Shown here in pieces: positions 38,898 to 49,148 of a stretch of DNA of 64,000 bases; the first letter of the stretch is position 1; each line of letters begins with the position of its first letter. This DNA comes from Buttiauxella massiliensis (GTDB lineage: Bacteria; Pseudomonadota; Gammaproteobacteria; Enterobacterales; Enterobacteriaceae): NCBI RefSeq assembly GCF_902500225.1, contig NZ_LR722648.1, positions 327,676 through 391,675 on the forward strand. The letters run 5' to 3'. The translations under genes were made by a program, and so were the position numbers. The notes under the pieces are model-generated. The model saw only the letters and a list, made by a program, of their open reading frames with translations. It did no database searches and was not told the origin of the DNA.

Positions 38898-39992
38898 TTA
38901 GAACTGGTAAACCAGACCAACACCTACGATGTCATCGGTACCGACGCCAGCGTTACGAGTGAATTCGTTTTCGTCCAGCAGGTTGATTTTGTAATCAACG
39001 TAGGTAGACATGTTTTTGTTGAAGTAGTAAGTCGCGCCAACATCAACATATTTAACCAGATCCTGGTCGCCGTAACCTTCGATGTCTTTACCTTTGGATT
39101 GCAGGTAAGCAACGGAAGGACGCAGACCGAAATCGAACTGGTACTGAGCAACAACTTCGAAGTTCTGTGCTTTGTTAGCAAAGCCCAGATCACCAGCGCG
39201 AGTTGCGTTGTAAGTTTGGGTGTACTGAGTTGCCAGGTAAACGTTGTTAGCGTCATATTTCAGACCGCCGGTATAAGTTTCAGCGCGATCGCCTTCACCC
39301 AAATATGCAGCGCTGTTCTGCTCAGTAGTACGCTTAGAGCTAGAGATTGCTGAACCCAGGCTGAAACCTTCGCCCAGATCGTAAGTCAGGGAGCCGCCGA
39401 AGCCGTCACCATTCTGTTTCAGAGCGCCACGACCGTTCTGAGTAGAACCTTCACCAGAAACGCTGCCGTTTTTGCCCTGGTATTGCAGAGCAAAGTTCAG
39501 GCCTTCAACCAGACCGAAGAAGTCGGTGTTACGGTAAGTTGCAACACCGTTTGCACGTGATTGCAGGAAGTTATCAGAACCGTAAGTGTCGCCGCCAAAT
39601 TCTGGCAGAACGTCGGTCCATGAAGTTACGTCGTAGACAACGCCGTAGTTACGACCGTAGTCGAATGAACCGTAGTCAGCAAAACGCAAACCTGCGAATG
39701 CCAGACGAGTCCACGCCTGATCGCTGCTGCCTTCAACGTTGTTAGCTTGAACGTTGTATTCCCACTGGCCATAACCGGTCAGTTGGTCGTTAATCTGAGT
39801 TTCGCCTTTGATGCCAAGACGGAAGTAAGTCTGGTCACCGTCAACGCCTTTGTCGTCAGAAAAGTAATGTAAACCATCTACTTTACCGTACAGATCTAAT
39901 TTATTGCCGTCTTTGTTATAAATTTCGGCCGCATGAGCGGTGCCTGCTACCAGCAATGCTGGAACCAGGAGGGACAGTACTTTAACTTTCAT
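38898..39992 (-). CDS. ompC: OmpC, outer-membrane porin
   Basis: Trimeric 16-strand general porin, 364 residues. Signal peptide of 21 residues ending GTAHA before the mature start [19 protein letters not shown]. The constriction-loop PEFGGD motif is present ([11 protein letters not shown]), and the C-terminus is the sorting signal YQF. Loop sequences differ from E. coli OmpC, as usual. Its position next to micF, rcsD and apbE identifies it as ompC rather than ompF. OmpR sites lie upstream and a terminator downstream. Confidence 0.95.
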   Translation of the reverse strand: MKVKVLSLLVPALLVAGTAHAAEIYNKDGNKLDLYGKVDGLHYFSDDKGVDGDQTYFRLGIKGETQINDQLTGYGQWEYNVQANNVEGSSDQAWTRLAFAGLRFADYGSFDYGRNYGVVYDVTSWTDVLPEFGGDTYGSDNFLQSRANGVATYRNTDFFGLVEGLNFALQYQGKNGSVSGEGSTQNGRGALKQNGDGFGGSLTYDLGEGFSLGSAISSSKRTTEQNSAAYLGEGDRAETYTGGLKYDANNVYLATQYTQTYNATRAGDLGFANKAQNFEVVAQYQFDFGLRPSVAYLQSKGKDIEGYGDQDLVKYVDVGATYYFNKNMSTYVDYKINLLDENEFTRNAGVGTDDIVGVGLVYQF

Positions 39993-40102
39993 GTTATTAA
40001 CCCTCTGTTATATGCCTTTTTATATGCCACTGCTTACTGATTAATTCTCTAATCAGTCGGCTAACCCATTGTCCAAAACAAATACAGATTAATCCAATCC
40101 GA

Positions 40103-40162
40103 ATATGATACTAAAACCATAGAGATGTTTCATTTGTCCATATACGTGTTTCAAAATGTAAA
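40103..40162 (-). promoter_or_regulatory. OmpR boxes C1-C3 of the ompC promoter
   Basis: On the minus strand TTTACATTTTGAAACA (40147-40162), AAATGAAACATCT (40122-40134) and TTTTAGTATCATAT (40103-40116) reproduce the three OmpR-binding segments of the E. coli ompC promoter at the same spacing. They lie about 110-170 bp upstream of the ompC ATG, beyond the long ompC leader. Confidence 0.8.
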
Positions 40163-40318
40163 TATGACTGAACTTTTTTCAGCACAAAAAGATAATTATA
40201 TAAGCACTAATCGTCAAAAAAATTAAAACATCATTTAAAATCATCACGTTACAATAAATGCAATTCAGTAGCACTGAATGATAAAACACGCTCATTATTT
40301 ATATATAAAATAACTCCC

Positions 40319-40410
40319 GCTATCATCATTAACTTTATTTATTACCGTCATTCAGCTTTGAATGTCTGTTTACCCCAATTTGGACCGGATGCTTGCATCC
40401 GGTTTTTTTT
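40319..40410 (+). ncRNA. micF: MicF antisense sRNA
   Basis: A 92-nt sequence starting GCTATCATCATTAACTTTA, the conserved 5' end that pairs with the ompF ribosome-binding site, followed by the internal hairpin CATTCAGCTTTGAATG and the terminator ACCGGATGC TT GCATCCGGT with eight Ts. Divergent from ompC as in E. coli. Represses ompF translation with Hfq. Confidence 0.95.
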
Positions 40411-40854
40411 ACGTTTCTTTACGTAACTTTAATCATTTTGTGCTACCCCCTTCAAAAAATAACGTCTATTAACAAATTACCGCTTCGCTTACAGATAAAT
40501 CTCACCTCTCATGCGGGAACTTTCTAAAAAAAGAAAACCTAAATAGACAATCATTTCATATTAAATAATTGTACAAGTGAAACTATTTTGTACAAAAATA
40601 CCGCGGAAAGTTGATTAAAATACACTCCGTTCAATGGCGTTATTACGGCTAATTATCAACAGCCTGGAAATGTCACGATTTCGAATTATACTCGTTGAGT
40701 TTTAAGACACAGACGATGACGCCAACGCCTGTTGCAGGTATTCTTGATCTGGATATGTTGGTTTACTTACTAACAGCTATAACGCCTGCTGGCTTGCCTT
40801 GCAGAGCAGTGGATTTTTTTAAGTGGCGAATGCTCGCCGGGTTGCGCGCTAACA
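40411..40854. other. Intergenic region micF to rcsD
   Basis: 444 bp without a convincing gene. AT-rich near micF, with TTGTACAAGTGAAACTATTTTGTACAA containing an inverted pair TTGTACAA (40568 and about 40588). Just before rcsD there is a hairpin GGCGA ATGC TCGCC (40823-40836) and an open frame (ATG 40716, or TTG 40695, to 40883) that overlaps the rcsD start. No good ribosome site precedes rcsD. Confidence 0.4.
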
Positions 40855-43512
40855 ATGAGTCAGTCAGACCGTATGATCCCTAATAAATTTTCGCTTATTC
40901 CCGGTAATATCACGCGCTTCTTCCTGCTATTGATAGTCGTGCTACTGGTTGCCATGGGTGTCATGGTGCAAAGTGCCGTCAACACTTGGCTCAAGGATAA
41001 AAGCTATCAGATTGTCGACATCACCCATGCACTTCACAAAAGGGTTGAGACCTATCGTTACGCAACCTGGCAGATATATGACAACATCGCCGTCTCCACG
41101 GCGCCAGCAAGCGACGGTCTGCAAGAAACGCGTCTACGCCAGGATGTGTATTATTTAGAAAAGCCACGTCGTAAAACCGAAGCCCTGATTTTTGGCTCAC
41201 ACGACAGCTCAACACTGGATATGACACAACGTATCTCTACTTATCTTGATACGTTGTGGGGCGCTGAAAACAACCCATGGTCGATGTACTATTTAAATGG
41301 CCAGGATAACAGCATGATCCTGGTTTCCACCCTTCCACTTAAAGATCTTTCTTCCGGTCTTAAAGAAAGCGGCGTCAGTTCAATAGTCGATTCACGCCGA
41401 GCTGAAATGCTTCAGCAAGCAAACGCACTTGATGAGCGTGAAAGCTTCTCTCAACTACGCCATCTGGCATGGCAAAACGGTTATTACTTTACCCTGCGAA
41501 CAACCTTTAACCAGCCAGGCCACCTGGCAACGGTCGTAGCGTTTGATTTACCCATCAACGATTTGATCCCACCGGGGATGTCACTTGACAGCTTCCGTCT
41601 GGAAAATAACGACGCTCCAATGGCGGCTAACGGCATAGAAAAAGAAGATCCGGATAGCATCTCCATTAATTTTAATGGCGCGAAAATTGAAATAGCGTCC
41701 CCGCTTGCTACAACTCATATGCGGCTGGTCTGGCAGGTTCCGCTCGGCACTCTGCTGATGGACACCTTGCAGAATATTATCTTACCTCTGCTACTCAATA
41801 TTGGCCTGCTGGCACTGGCGCTCTTCGGCTTCACCACTTTCCGCCAACATGCAGCACGTCCTATAGAGGTACAAAACGGCAACGGCGAATTGCAAATTTT
41901 ACGTGCACTTAACGAAGAGATTGTCTCGCAATTGCCGCTGGGCCTGTTGGTACATGACCTGGATTCAAATCGCACGGTGATCAGCAATAAAATCGCCGAT
42001 CACCTCCTGCCGCACCTGAATCTACAAAATATTATTGCGATGGCCGATCAGCACCAGGGCGTAATACAAGCCACGATCAATAATGAACTGTATGAAATCC
42101 GGCAGTTCCGCAGCCAGATTGCACCACGCACGCAGATATTTGTGATTCGCGACCAGGACCGCGAAATTCTGGTTAACAAAAAGCTCAAGCAAGCTCAGCG
42201 TCTATACGAAAAAAACCAGCAGGGACGAATTACGTTCATGCAGCACATTGGGGAAGCGCTACAGCAACCGGTGAAAAATATCGCCGAACACGCCAGCGCA
42301 CTAGATACTCCAGAGGCGCATGCAGTTGCCAATGAAGCCCAAAACATTGTACGCCTGGTGGATGAGATTCAGTTGCTGAACATGCTGGAAACCGATACAT
42401 GGAAAACGAATGCAACGTTGTTCGCAATCCAGCCATTGATTGATGAAGTTGCACTTGAGATGTTGCCGATCATCAAACGTAAAGGCTTGCAACTGCTAAT
42501 CAACAACCATTTGGCGGCAGATGAAGAGCGTCATGGCGACCGGGAAGCGCTTCGCAAAGTGCTCCAGTTATTGCTGCATTATTCAGTAACGACTACCCAA
42601 ATTGGCAAAATCACCCTGGATATTACTGAAGAAGAGTCCGGGGCTGATCGCTTGTTGTTCCGTATTTTGGATACCGGTGAAGGCATCAGTAGTGGTGAAG
42701 TCGATAATCTCCACTTCCCTTTCCTCAACGAAACCAGTGAAGATCGTTACGGGCGTGCTAATGGATTAACATTCTATTTATGCGATCAGCTTTCACGCAA
42801 ACTCGGCGGGCATCTGAATATCAAGACCCGTGAGGAAATTGGTACGCGCTACAATCTGCACATCAAAATGACAGCCGAACCGCAGCAGGAAGAGCAAGAA
42901 GAGAAACTGCTCGATGATGTGGTGGCGATGATTGATATCACCTCCAATGAAGTCCGAAATATTGTCACCCGCCTGCTGGAAAACTGGGGCGCGCAGTGCA
43001 TCACTCCGGATGAAAGACTGGCAAGTCAAGAGTTTGATATCTTCCTGACAGATAATCCGTCTAATCTTACATCTTCGGGTTTGCTTTTAAGCGATGATGA
43101 GAACGGAATGCGGAAGCTAGGCCCAGGCCAGTTCCGAGTTAACTTTAATATCAGTAATGCCATGCAGGATGCGGTGCTGCAGCTGATAGAAGAGCAACTG
43201 GCGCAAGAAGGTATTTCGGAATCACCATTGGGTGGCGATGAAAATGCACAACTTCATGCCAGCGGCTATTACGCGCTGTTTGTCGACACAGTACCGGAAG
43301 ATGTTAGGAGATTGTATACTGAATCAGCGGCGCACGATTTCGCAGCATTAGCGCAAACAGCTCACCGTTTGAAGGGAGTGTTTGCAATGCTCAATCTGGT
43401 ACCCGGCAAGCAGTTATGTGAAACGTTAGAGCATCACATTCGTGAAAGTGATGCTACCAACATACAAAAATATACCAGCGATATTGACGCTTACGTCAAG
43501 AGTTTGCTGTAG
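40855..43512 (+). CDS. rcsD: RcsD, phosphotransfer protein of the Rcs phosphorelay
   Basis: Inner-membrane phosphotransferase between RcsC and RcsB, 885 residues (890 in E. coli). First membrane helix about residues 17-38 (FFLLLIVVLLVAMGVMV), periplasmic domain to about 300, second helix about 305-325, a histidine-kinase-like but inactive region (about 450-690), the ABL domain, and a C-terminal HPt domain with phosphorylatable H837 in AHRLKGVF. The ATG at 40855 has no obvious Shine-Dalgarno; an alternative Met is at 40873. Followed 16 bp later by rcsB. Confidence 0.95.
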   Translation: MSQSDRMIPNKFSLIPGNITRFFLLLIVVLLVAMGVMVQSAVNTWLKDKSYQIVDITHALHKRVETYRYATWQIYDNIAVSTAPASDGLQETRLRQDVYYLEKPRRKTEALIFGSHDSSTLDMTQRISTYLDTLWGAENNPWSMYYLNGQDNSMILVSTLPLKDLSSGLKESGVSSIVDSRRAEMLQQANALDERESFSQLRHLAWQNGYYFTLRTTFNQPGHLATVVAFDLPINDLIPPGMSLDSFRLENNDAPMAANGIEKEDPDSISINFNGAKIEIASPLATTHMRLVWQVPLGTLLMDTLQNIILPLLLNIGLLALALFGFTTFRQHAARPIEVQNGNGELQILRALNEEIVSQLPLGLLVHDLDSNRTVISNKIADHLLPHLNLQNIIAMADQHQGVIQATINNELYEIRQFRSQIAPRTQIFVIRDQDREILVNKKLKQAQRLYEKNQQGRITFMQHIGEALQQPVKNIAEHASALDTPEAHAVANEAQNIVRLVDEIQLLNMLETDTWKTNATLFAIQPLIDEVALEMLPIIKRKGLQLLINNHLAADEERHGDREALRKVLQLLLHYSVTTTQIGKITLDITEEESGADRLLFRILDTGEGISSGEVDNLHFPFLNETSEDRYGRANGLTFYLCDQLSRKLGGHLNIKTREEIGTRYNLHIKMTAEPQQEEQEEKLLDDVVAMIDITSNEVRNIVTRLLENWGAQCITPDERLASQEFDIFLTDNPSNLTSSGLLLSDDENGMRKLGPGQFRVNFNISNAMQDAVLQLIEEQLAQEGISESPLGGDENAQLHASGYYALFVDTVPEDVRRLYTESAAHDFAALAQTAHRLKGVFAMLNLVPGKQLCETLEHHIRESDATNIQKYTSDIDAYVKSLL

Positions 43513-43528
43513 CAAGGTAGCCTATTAC

Positions 43529-44179
43529 ATGAACACTATGAACGTAATTATTGCCGACGACCATCCGATTGTCCTGTTCGGCATTCGTAAATCACTCGAG
43601 CAGATCGAGTGGGTGAATGTTGTCGGTGAGTTTGAAGATTCCACAGCGCTTATCAATAACTTACCTAAATTAGACGCACACGTACTGATTACCGATCTCT
43701 CCATGCCTGGAGACAAATACGGCGATGGCATTACGCTTATTAAATACATTAAGCGCCATTTCCCGAATATCTCAATCATCGTTCTGACGATGAACAACAA
43801 CCCGGCGATTCTGAGCGCGGTATTAGAACTGGATATCGAAGGGATTGTATTGAAGCAAGGCGCGCCAACTGATTTACCAAAAGCGCTGGCCGCATTGCAG
43901 AAAGGCAAAAAATTCACGCCAGAGAGCGTTTCTCGCCTGCTGGAAAAAATCAGTGCTGGCGGTTACGGCGACAAACGCTTATCTCCGAAAGAGAGCGAAG
44001 TCTTGCGCCTGTTCGCAGAAGGTTTCCTGGTGACTGAAATCGCCCGCAAACTGAACCGTAGTATCAAGACCATCAGCAGCCAGAAGAAATCAGCAATGAT
44101 GAAACTGGGCGTGGAAAACGATATTGCTCTGCTGAACTATCTTTCGTCAGTGAGCCTGTCCCCGGCTGACAAAGACTAG
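43529..44179 (+). CDS. rcsB: RcsB, response regulator of the Rcs system
   Basis: Transcription factor for capsule, motility and envelope-stress genes. 216 residues, nearly identical to E. coli. Receiver domain with D10/D11 and phospho-acceptor D56 (VLITDLSMP), and a C-terminal LuxR-type HTH (about 145-205, LSPKESEVLRLFAEG and IARKLNRSIKTISSQKK). The next open start upstream would extend into rcsD; ATG 43529 gives the exact family length. The 3' end is followed by REP-like repeats before the convergent rcsC. Confidence 0.97.
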   Translation: MNTMNVIIADDHPIVLFGIRKSLEQIEWVNVVGEFEDSTALINNLPKLDAHVLITDLSMPGDKYGDGITLIKYIKRHFPNISIIVLTMNNNPAILSAVLELDIEGIVLKQGAPTDLPKALAALQKGKKFTPESVSRLLEKISAGGYGDKRLSPKESEVLRLFAEGFLVTEIARKLNRSIKTISSQKKSAMMKLGVENDIALLNYLSSVSLSPADKD

Positions 44180-44186
44180 ATCAATG

Positions 44187-44258
44187 TCGGATGACGCTGC
44201 GCTTATCCGACCGACAAGAAAGCAATCGTAGGGTGGATTAGCGTAAGCGACATCCACC
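44187..44258. repeat. Two REP-like hairpins between rcsB and rcsC
   Basis: TCGGATGACGCTGCGCTTATCCGA (44187-44210, split here into two arms TCGGAT/ATCCGA) and GTAGGGTGGAT ... CATCCACC (44228-44258). The second belongs to the same family as the copies near ybhN, ybhA and mgtE. They separate the convergent stops of rcsB and rcsC. Confidence 0.7.
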
Positions 44259-44264
44259 ATTTTT

Positions 44265-47111
44265 TTATCTGCCGCTACGCACCCTTGCGGCATACAGATC
44301 GACCGTCGTTTTCAGAATATCCAGCGTGACCGGTTTCGACAGGCAGCTATCCATTCCCGACTCAATACACCGTTGTTTCTCTTCTGCCAGCGCATTTGCC
44401 GTCACCCCCACCACAGGTAAAGTCAAACCGAGCTGACGAATCCGTTGTGTCAGGCGATAACCATCCATGTTTGGCATGTTCACATCGCTGAGCACAATAT
44501 CAATGTGATTTTTACTCAACACATTCAGTGCATCGACACCGTCGTTTGCCGTTTTACATTGATAGCCCAACGATCCCAGTTGATCTGCCAGCAAGCGTCG
44601 GTTGATAGGGTGATCATCGACAACAAGAATCATCATATCGTCATTTTTTTCATTGCTGTCAGCGGCTACCGGTTGGGTAGAATCAGCCCCCGGCACATTC
44701 ACCGTAACGCTGTAAATACGGCCCAGCAGCAGCATGAGATCATGAGGTGCCGCAAGGCTATGTAACCAGCAACCCGGTGAGGCTTCAATTGGGATCCCGA
44801 TATGGCGACGGCAGAAGATAATGGCGGCGCGCCCTTCCCATGCTTTTTCCAGTTCATCATCGGTTATCAAAATATCGTCGTTATCCGGCCTCTGGCCCTG
44901 ATACTGCCGAACATCGATTTGGTTACGAGCAAGCACGGACTCGAGATATTTACTCAGCGAAGCATTACGCACCGCCAGCCAGCAACGTTTATTAACCAAC
45001 CCTTCGACCTGTGACTGCTCGGCGTATTTTGCAGCGTATAAAGGAATACGGATCGTAAACTGGCTGCCCATCCCCACTTCGGTATCTACGGCAATATCGC
45101 CATCCATCATGCTAATTAGCTTCTCGCAAATGGCCAGCCCAAGCCCTGTACCCTGGAAGTTGTGCTGCACGCCTGTGCCCACCTGGAAGAATGGGTCAAA
45201 TAAGCGCGTAACTTCTTTTGCCGGAATGCCAACGCCAGTATCACGCACACGCCAGGAGAGGTAATCCCCTTCCACACTAACGTGCAAAACAATGCAGCCA
45301 ATATCGGTAAATTTGATGGCGTTACTGAGCAAGTTGGAAATGACCTGCTGCAAACGCATCGGGTCACCTTGCAGCGTCAGCGGCACATCCGGTTCGATAA
45401 AACAGTACAGTCCGAGTTGTTTACGCACCACCAGCGGCAGGTAGTTTGCGGTGATATGGCTCATCACTTCGCGTGGCGAGAACTCATGCGGCTCTATTTT
45501 TAACTGCTCGGATTCAATTTTTGAAAAGTCGAGAATATCGCTGATGATTTTCAGCAACAGGCTCGATGAGTTATTCATCGCCGTCACGAGGCGATCTACC
45601 CCTTTCGGCAGGTCTTTAGTCTGCAATAAATCCAGGTTACCGATGATGCCATATAGCGGCGTGCGCAGTTCGTGGCTCACGGTGGCTAAGAACATGGATT
45701 TTGACTGGCTCGCCTGCTCAGAGGCTTGTGCCATTTCTTGAAGCGACTCTTCCATCTTGACGCGCGCACTGACATCCACCAGCACACAAATTGCGACGTT
45801 TTCATTTCGATAACGCGAATGGACAAAGCTAATCTGCAAGTTGGTATGGCTACTGGTCAGCACATCGACAAAGTTAACCTGCTGACCACAGATAATTTGC
45901 GTTAACCGCTGTCGGTCTTCATGAGTCAGCATGTTGAGATAATTGTGCGCCAGTTCATTACTCAGAATGTTTGTCCCGTCCTGGGTGCGCAGAATACAGA
46001 TACCGACCGGCGCTGAGGCGACAATTTTACGGTTGAACTGCTCGTGTTCTTCGAGGCGCAGGGCATCATTTTCTGCCGGAATAAAGATCCGTTTTTCATA
46101 CATACGCGCCAGAGTAAACAGTACGACCCCAACCAGTATATTCAGCAGTACCGCATTGAGAATCAACATGCGAATGCGTTCCAGCACCATATCCACAGGT
46201 ACGGAGTACACCACGCTCATCGATGACGGCGGCAGGTTTTTCTTGAGAATAAATTGCTTATATCCGGCGGTATAGCCAAACCAGGAACGTTCCTGAAGCC
46301 ACTTTTCATCAGGCTGAATATTTGCTTCCGGGCCGGTAAGTGAAATCAGTGGATGGCTATTTTCATCGAGAATTGTCACGCCAATTGGCATTGAACCCGG
46401 TGAAAGGAAGTTCTCCATACGAATGGTTTGCTCAACACCCAACAGAGCCTGCAAGCGGTTAGCCAGATACACCGGCGTGAGGGTATAGAAATACCCGACT
46501 CCCGGGCGTGAACCCTGACCAATCCAGTAAATACTATTGCTGCGCTCATCCTGTGGTGCATTGCGATATTTCATGATGCGCTCATGCAACGTTTTCAATG
46601 CTTTTTCACGCTCAAGGGGCATTTCACGTAGGCCAAAATCCGCCATGCACAGATTGTCACCGCCAATCAAAAAAACGCGGTTGAGATCGTAGGCCGCCGA
46701 GAAATTGTCCCGCCAGTAGCGTAAGAACCATGCCAGGGATTGCAAAGAAGAACGCCAGGTTGAGCTGACAGCTGAACAGTCCGAGTCCGGAAATAAAGGC
46801 ATGAAACTCGGAGGGTCGACTCTGTTGTCATCATTTTCCACGGACGGCAACACGCCATTCGCGGCGGTCAGACGATTTTCTGCAATGTACTTGAGCTCTT
46901 TCACCACATCAGACGTACGCTGGATGTAACGCTGCGCCTGGTCAAAGCTGATATTAAATTCCTGGCGAATTTCTGACTCTTTTTCGTGTAGGGCATTCAT
47001 GATGTAGAACACCGAAAAGAGCGCAATCAGCAGCCAAAGCAATAAAGCCAGTGCCCGAAACAGGTAGCGGGAGACTTTTAGTGTGGTGCGAAAGGAGACA
47101 AGATATTTCAA
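44265..47111 (-). CDS. rcsC: RcsC, hybrid sensor histidine kinase
   Basis: Membrane sensor kinase that starts the Rcs phosphorelay. 948 residues (949 in E. coli). Two membrane helices (about 20-41 and 310-335) flank a periplasmic domain; then a PAS-like segment, the HisKA domain with the phospho-His in ATVSHELRTPLYG (about 478), HATPase boxes LSNAIKF, DTGVGI and GTGLGLAI, the RcsC-specific ABL domain and a C-terminal receiver domain with Asp in VLSDVNMPNMDG (about 873). Convergent with rcsB, as in E. coli. Confidence 0.96.
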   Translation of the reverse strand: MKYLVSFRTTLKVSRYLFRALALLLWLLIALFSVFYIMNALHEKESEIRQEFNISFDQAQRYIQRTSDVVKELKYIAENRLTAANGVLPSVENDDNRVDPPSFMPLFPDSDCSAVSSTWRSSLQSLAWFLRYWRDNFSAAYDLNRVFLIGGDNLCMADFGLREMPLEREKALKTLHERIMKYRNAPQDERSNSIYWIGQGSRPGVGYFYTLTPVYLANRLQALLGVEQTIRMENFLSPGSMPIGVTILDENSHPLISLTGPEANIQPDEKWLQERSWFGYTAGYKQFILKKNLPPSSMSVVYSVPVDMVLERIRMLILNAVLLNILVGVVLFTLARMYEKRIFIPAENDALRLEEHEQFNRKIVASAPVGICILRTQDGTNILSNELAHNYLNMLTHEDRQRLTQIICGQQVNFVDVLTSSHTNLQISFVHSRYRNENVAICVLVDVSARVKMEESLQEMAQASEQASQSKSMFLATVSHELRTPLYGIIGNLDLLQTKDLPKGVDRLVTAMNNSSSLLLKIISDILDFSKIESEQLKIEPHEFSPREVMSHITANYLPLVVRKQLGLYCFIEPDVPLTLQGDPMRLQQVISNLLSNAIKFTDIGCIVLHVSVEGDYLSWRVRDTGVGIPAKEVTRLFDPFFQVGTGVQHNFQGTGLGLAICEKLISMMDGDIAVDTEVGMGSQFTIRIPLYAAKYAEQSQVEGLVNKRCWLAVRNASLSKYLESVLARNQIDVRQYQGQRPDNDDILITDDELEKAWEGRAAIIFCRRHIGIPIEASPGCWLHSLAAPHDLMLLLGRIYSVTVNVPGADSTQPVAADSNEKNDDMMILVVDDHPINRRLLADQLGSLGYQCKTANDGVDALNVLSKNHIDIVLSDVNMPNMDGYRLTQRIRQLGLTLPVVGVTANALAEEKQRCIESGMDSCLSKPVTLDILKTTVDLYAARVRSGR

Positions 47112-47282
47112 ATTGAGCCTGGTCGTGGAAATAACAAAACTTTAGATGCCGTTAAGGTAGCCGCAAAAATGGCAGCCCGCAACGGCAAAGGGAACGATCA
47201 CTGTCTGATAGTTTGACCGCCGATCCGGACATACTCCGAACATCGCTTCATAATCCGTCAACAATCAGCCATAGGAAGGCCA

Positions 47283-49148
47283 ATGTTAATGTTACGGTCC
47301 CTTTACCAACAATGCATCCCAAGACGACTGCGCAGTAAGCTCATTGTCATCGCGGCATTGATGGTAACAATCCCTATCCTGACGATTGGCTACTTTGTGG
47401 AAAGCGAAGGCAGAGCGGCATTACTTCAGGAAAAACAAAATAAGTTATTTGCAGTAACGCACCTGTTGGATAAGCAACTTGGCGATGACTTTGCCCTGTA
47501 TGCAAACCTGCCCCGGGCAGCAAGAATTCAGGCCTTGAATCAGCACCTTTCATCACGAACCGAGCAGATAGCAACCTCCTTCCCAGGCGTGGGTGCGGGT
47601 TACTATCACCGCCAACTTGATGCCATTATTACCTACGCTCCCAAAAATGCTTATCAAAGTAATGTGGGTCTGAGCATTTCCGTAGATCACCCTGGTCGAC
47701 ATGTCATGACCAGCCGACAAAACCAAGTCGTATGGGGTAAGCAAGTACGTGGCAACATTATGAATGTGATGCTGCCAATCAGACGCAACGGGGAAATAAT
47801 TGGCTATATCTGGGCTAATGAACTTTCTGAAGATATTAGCCAGCAAGCGCTGGCGATGGATTTGCGAGTCATTATCGTACTCGCTGTCGGTTTGCTTATC
47901 AGCATTTGCCTGATCATTGTGTTCTCACGCCGTCTGAGTTCAGATATTGAAGTCATTAAACATGGGCTTGCGGCATTGCCGCAAAACCTGGACACCCAAC
48001 TGCCAACGTTAACAGGCGAAATGGGTGACATAACTTCCAGTGTCAATGCTCTGGCGCGAGCATTGCGTGAAACCAGAACACTTAATGACCTGATTATTGA
48101 AAACGCAGCAGATGGTGTGATTGCTGTCGATACTCAAGGGCTTGTTACCCTGATGAACCCTACTGCCGAAACGACGACGGGATACCGCCAGGACGAACTC
48201 CTCGGTAAACCCTACTCTACAATGTTTTCTACCTCGCTCTTCCATAGCCCCATTCTGGAAACTCTGGAAAAAGGCATCAGTTTTGTTGCCAGGGAAATCA
48301 CCTTCCCAGCCCGACATCGCACTATTGAACTGAGTGTCACCACCAGCCAGATTTTCAATGCTAACAACGAACTGATTGGTGCACTGGTGATTCTGTCTGA
48401 TCTCACCGCCCGCAAAGAAATACAACGCAGAATGGCTCAGGCAGAACGATTAGCCGCCCTTGGCGAACTCATGGCTGGAGTTGCACATGAAGTGCGAAAC
48501 CCTCTCACCGCGATTAAAGGTTATGCCCAAATTCTCAGAGAGCTGGAAACCCATCCGCAACGCCAGGAATACCTGCGCATTATCCTTAAAGAGATCCAGT
48601 CTATTAATGCTGTCATTCAACAGTTACTTGATTTTGCCCGTCCTCAAACGGGGAAATGGCAGGCCGTGAATCTCAATCAAATCCTCAATGATTGCCTGGT
48701 GTTAATTAAAACCAAAGGTGTTGAGGCGCGAATTGATTTTCTTACCCGAGTCGATCAATCGCTCACCGATATTGAGGCCGATGGAGAAATGCTAAAACAG
48801 GTCATTCTTAATATTCTGATCAATGCCGTACAAGCGATTCCCGCCAGAGGAAAAATCTTCATCCGCACCCGACGACTGGGCGATACCCTTCAAATACTGC
48901 GTATTAAGGACACTGGTTGCGGTATTAGCGAACAGATAAAAAGCAAAATATTCGATCCTTTTTACACCACAAAATCCTCAGGTACAGGGCTTGGTCTGGC
49001 AATCAGTCAGCGCATTATCAATGCTCACCAGGGTGACATCCGCTTCACCAGCCATCCCAATAAGGGAACTACTTTCACCTTGTTATTACCTGTGAATCAA
49101 ACTCAAGAGAGCGACCATGAAACAAAGCTGGCAAATACTGATTGTTGA
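47283..49148 (+). CDS. atoS: AtoS, acetoacetate-responsive sensor kinase
   Basis: Membrane histidine kinase of AtoSC, 621 residues (608 in E. coli). Two membrane helices (about 20-40 and 195-215) flank a periplasmic domain; HAMP-like linker, PAS domain (about 255-370, ENAADGVIAVDTQGLVTLMN), HisKA with H402 in VAHEVRNP, and HATPase boxes INAVQAI, DTGCGI and GTGLGLAI. Start ATG 47283 has an AGGAAGG ribosome site. The coding region overlaps atoC by 32 bp. Divergent from rcsC, as in E. coli. Confidence 0.94.
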   Translation: MLMLRSLYQQCIPRRLRSKLIVIAALMVTIPILTIGYFVESEGRAALLQEKQNKLFAVTHLLDKQLGDDFALYANLPRAARIQALNQHLSSRTEQIATSFPGVGAGYYHRQLDAIITYAPKNAYQSNVGLSISVDHPGRHVMTSRQNQVVWGKQVRGNIMNVMLPIRRNGEIIGYIWANELSEDISQQALAMDLRVIIVLAVGLLISICLIIVFSRRLSSDIEVIKHGLAALPQNLDTQLPTLTGEMGDITSSVNALARALRETRTLNDLIIENAADGVIAVDTQGLVTLMNPTAETTTGYRQDELLGKPYSTMFSTSLFHSPILETLEKGISFVAREITFPARHRTIELSVTTSQIFNANNELIGALVILSDLTARKEIQRRMAQAERLAALGELMAGVAHEVRNPLTAIKGYAQILRELETHPQRQEYLRIILKEIQSINAVIQQLLDFARPQTGKWQAVNLNQILNDCLVLIKTKGVEARIDFLTRVDQSLTDIEADGEMLKQVILNILINAVQAIPARGKIFIRTRRLGDTLQILRIKDTGCGISEQIKSKIFDPFYTTKSSGTGLGLAISQRIINAHQGDIRFTSHPNKGTTFTLLLPVNQTQESDHETKLANTDC

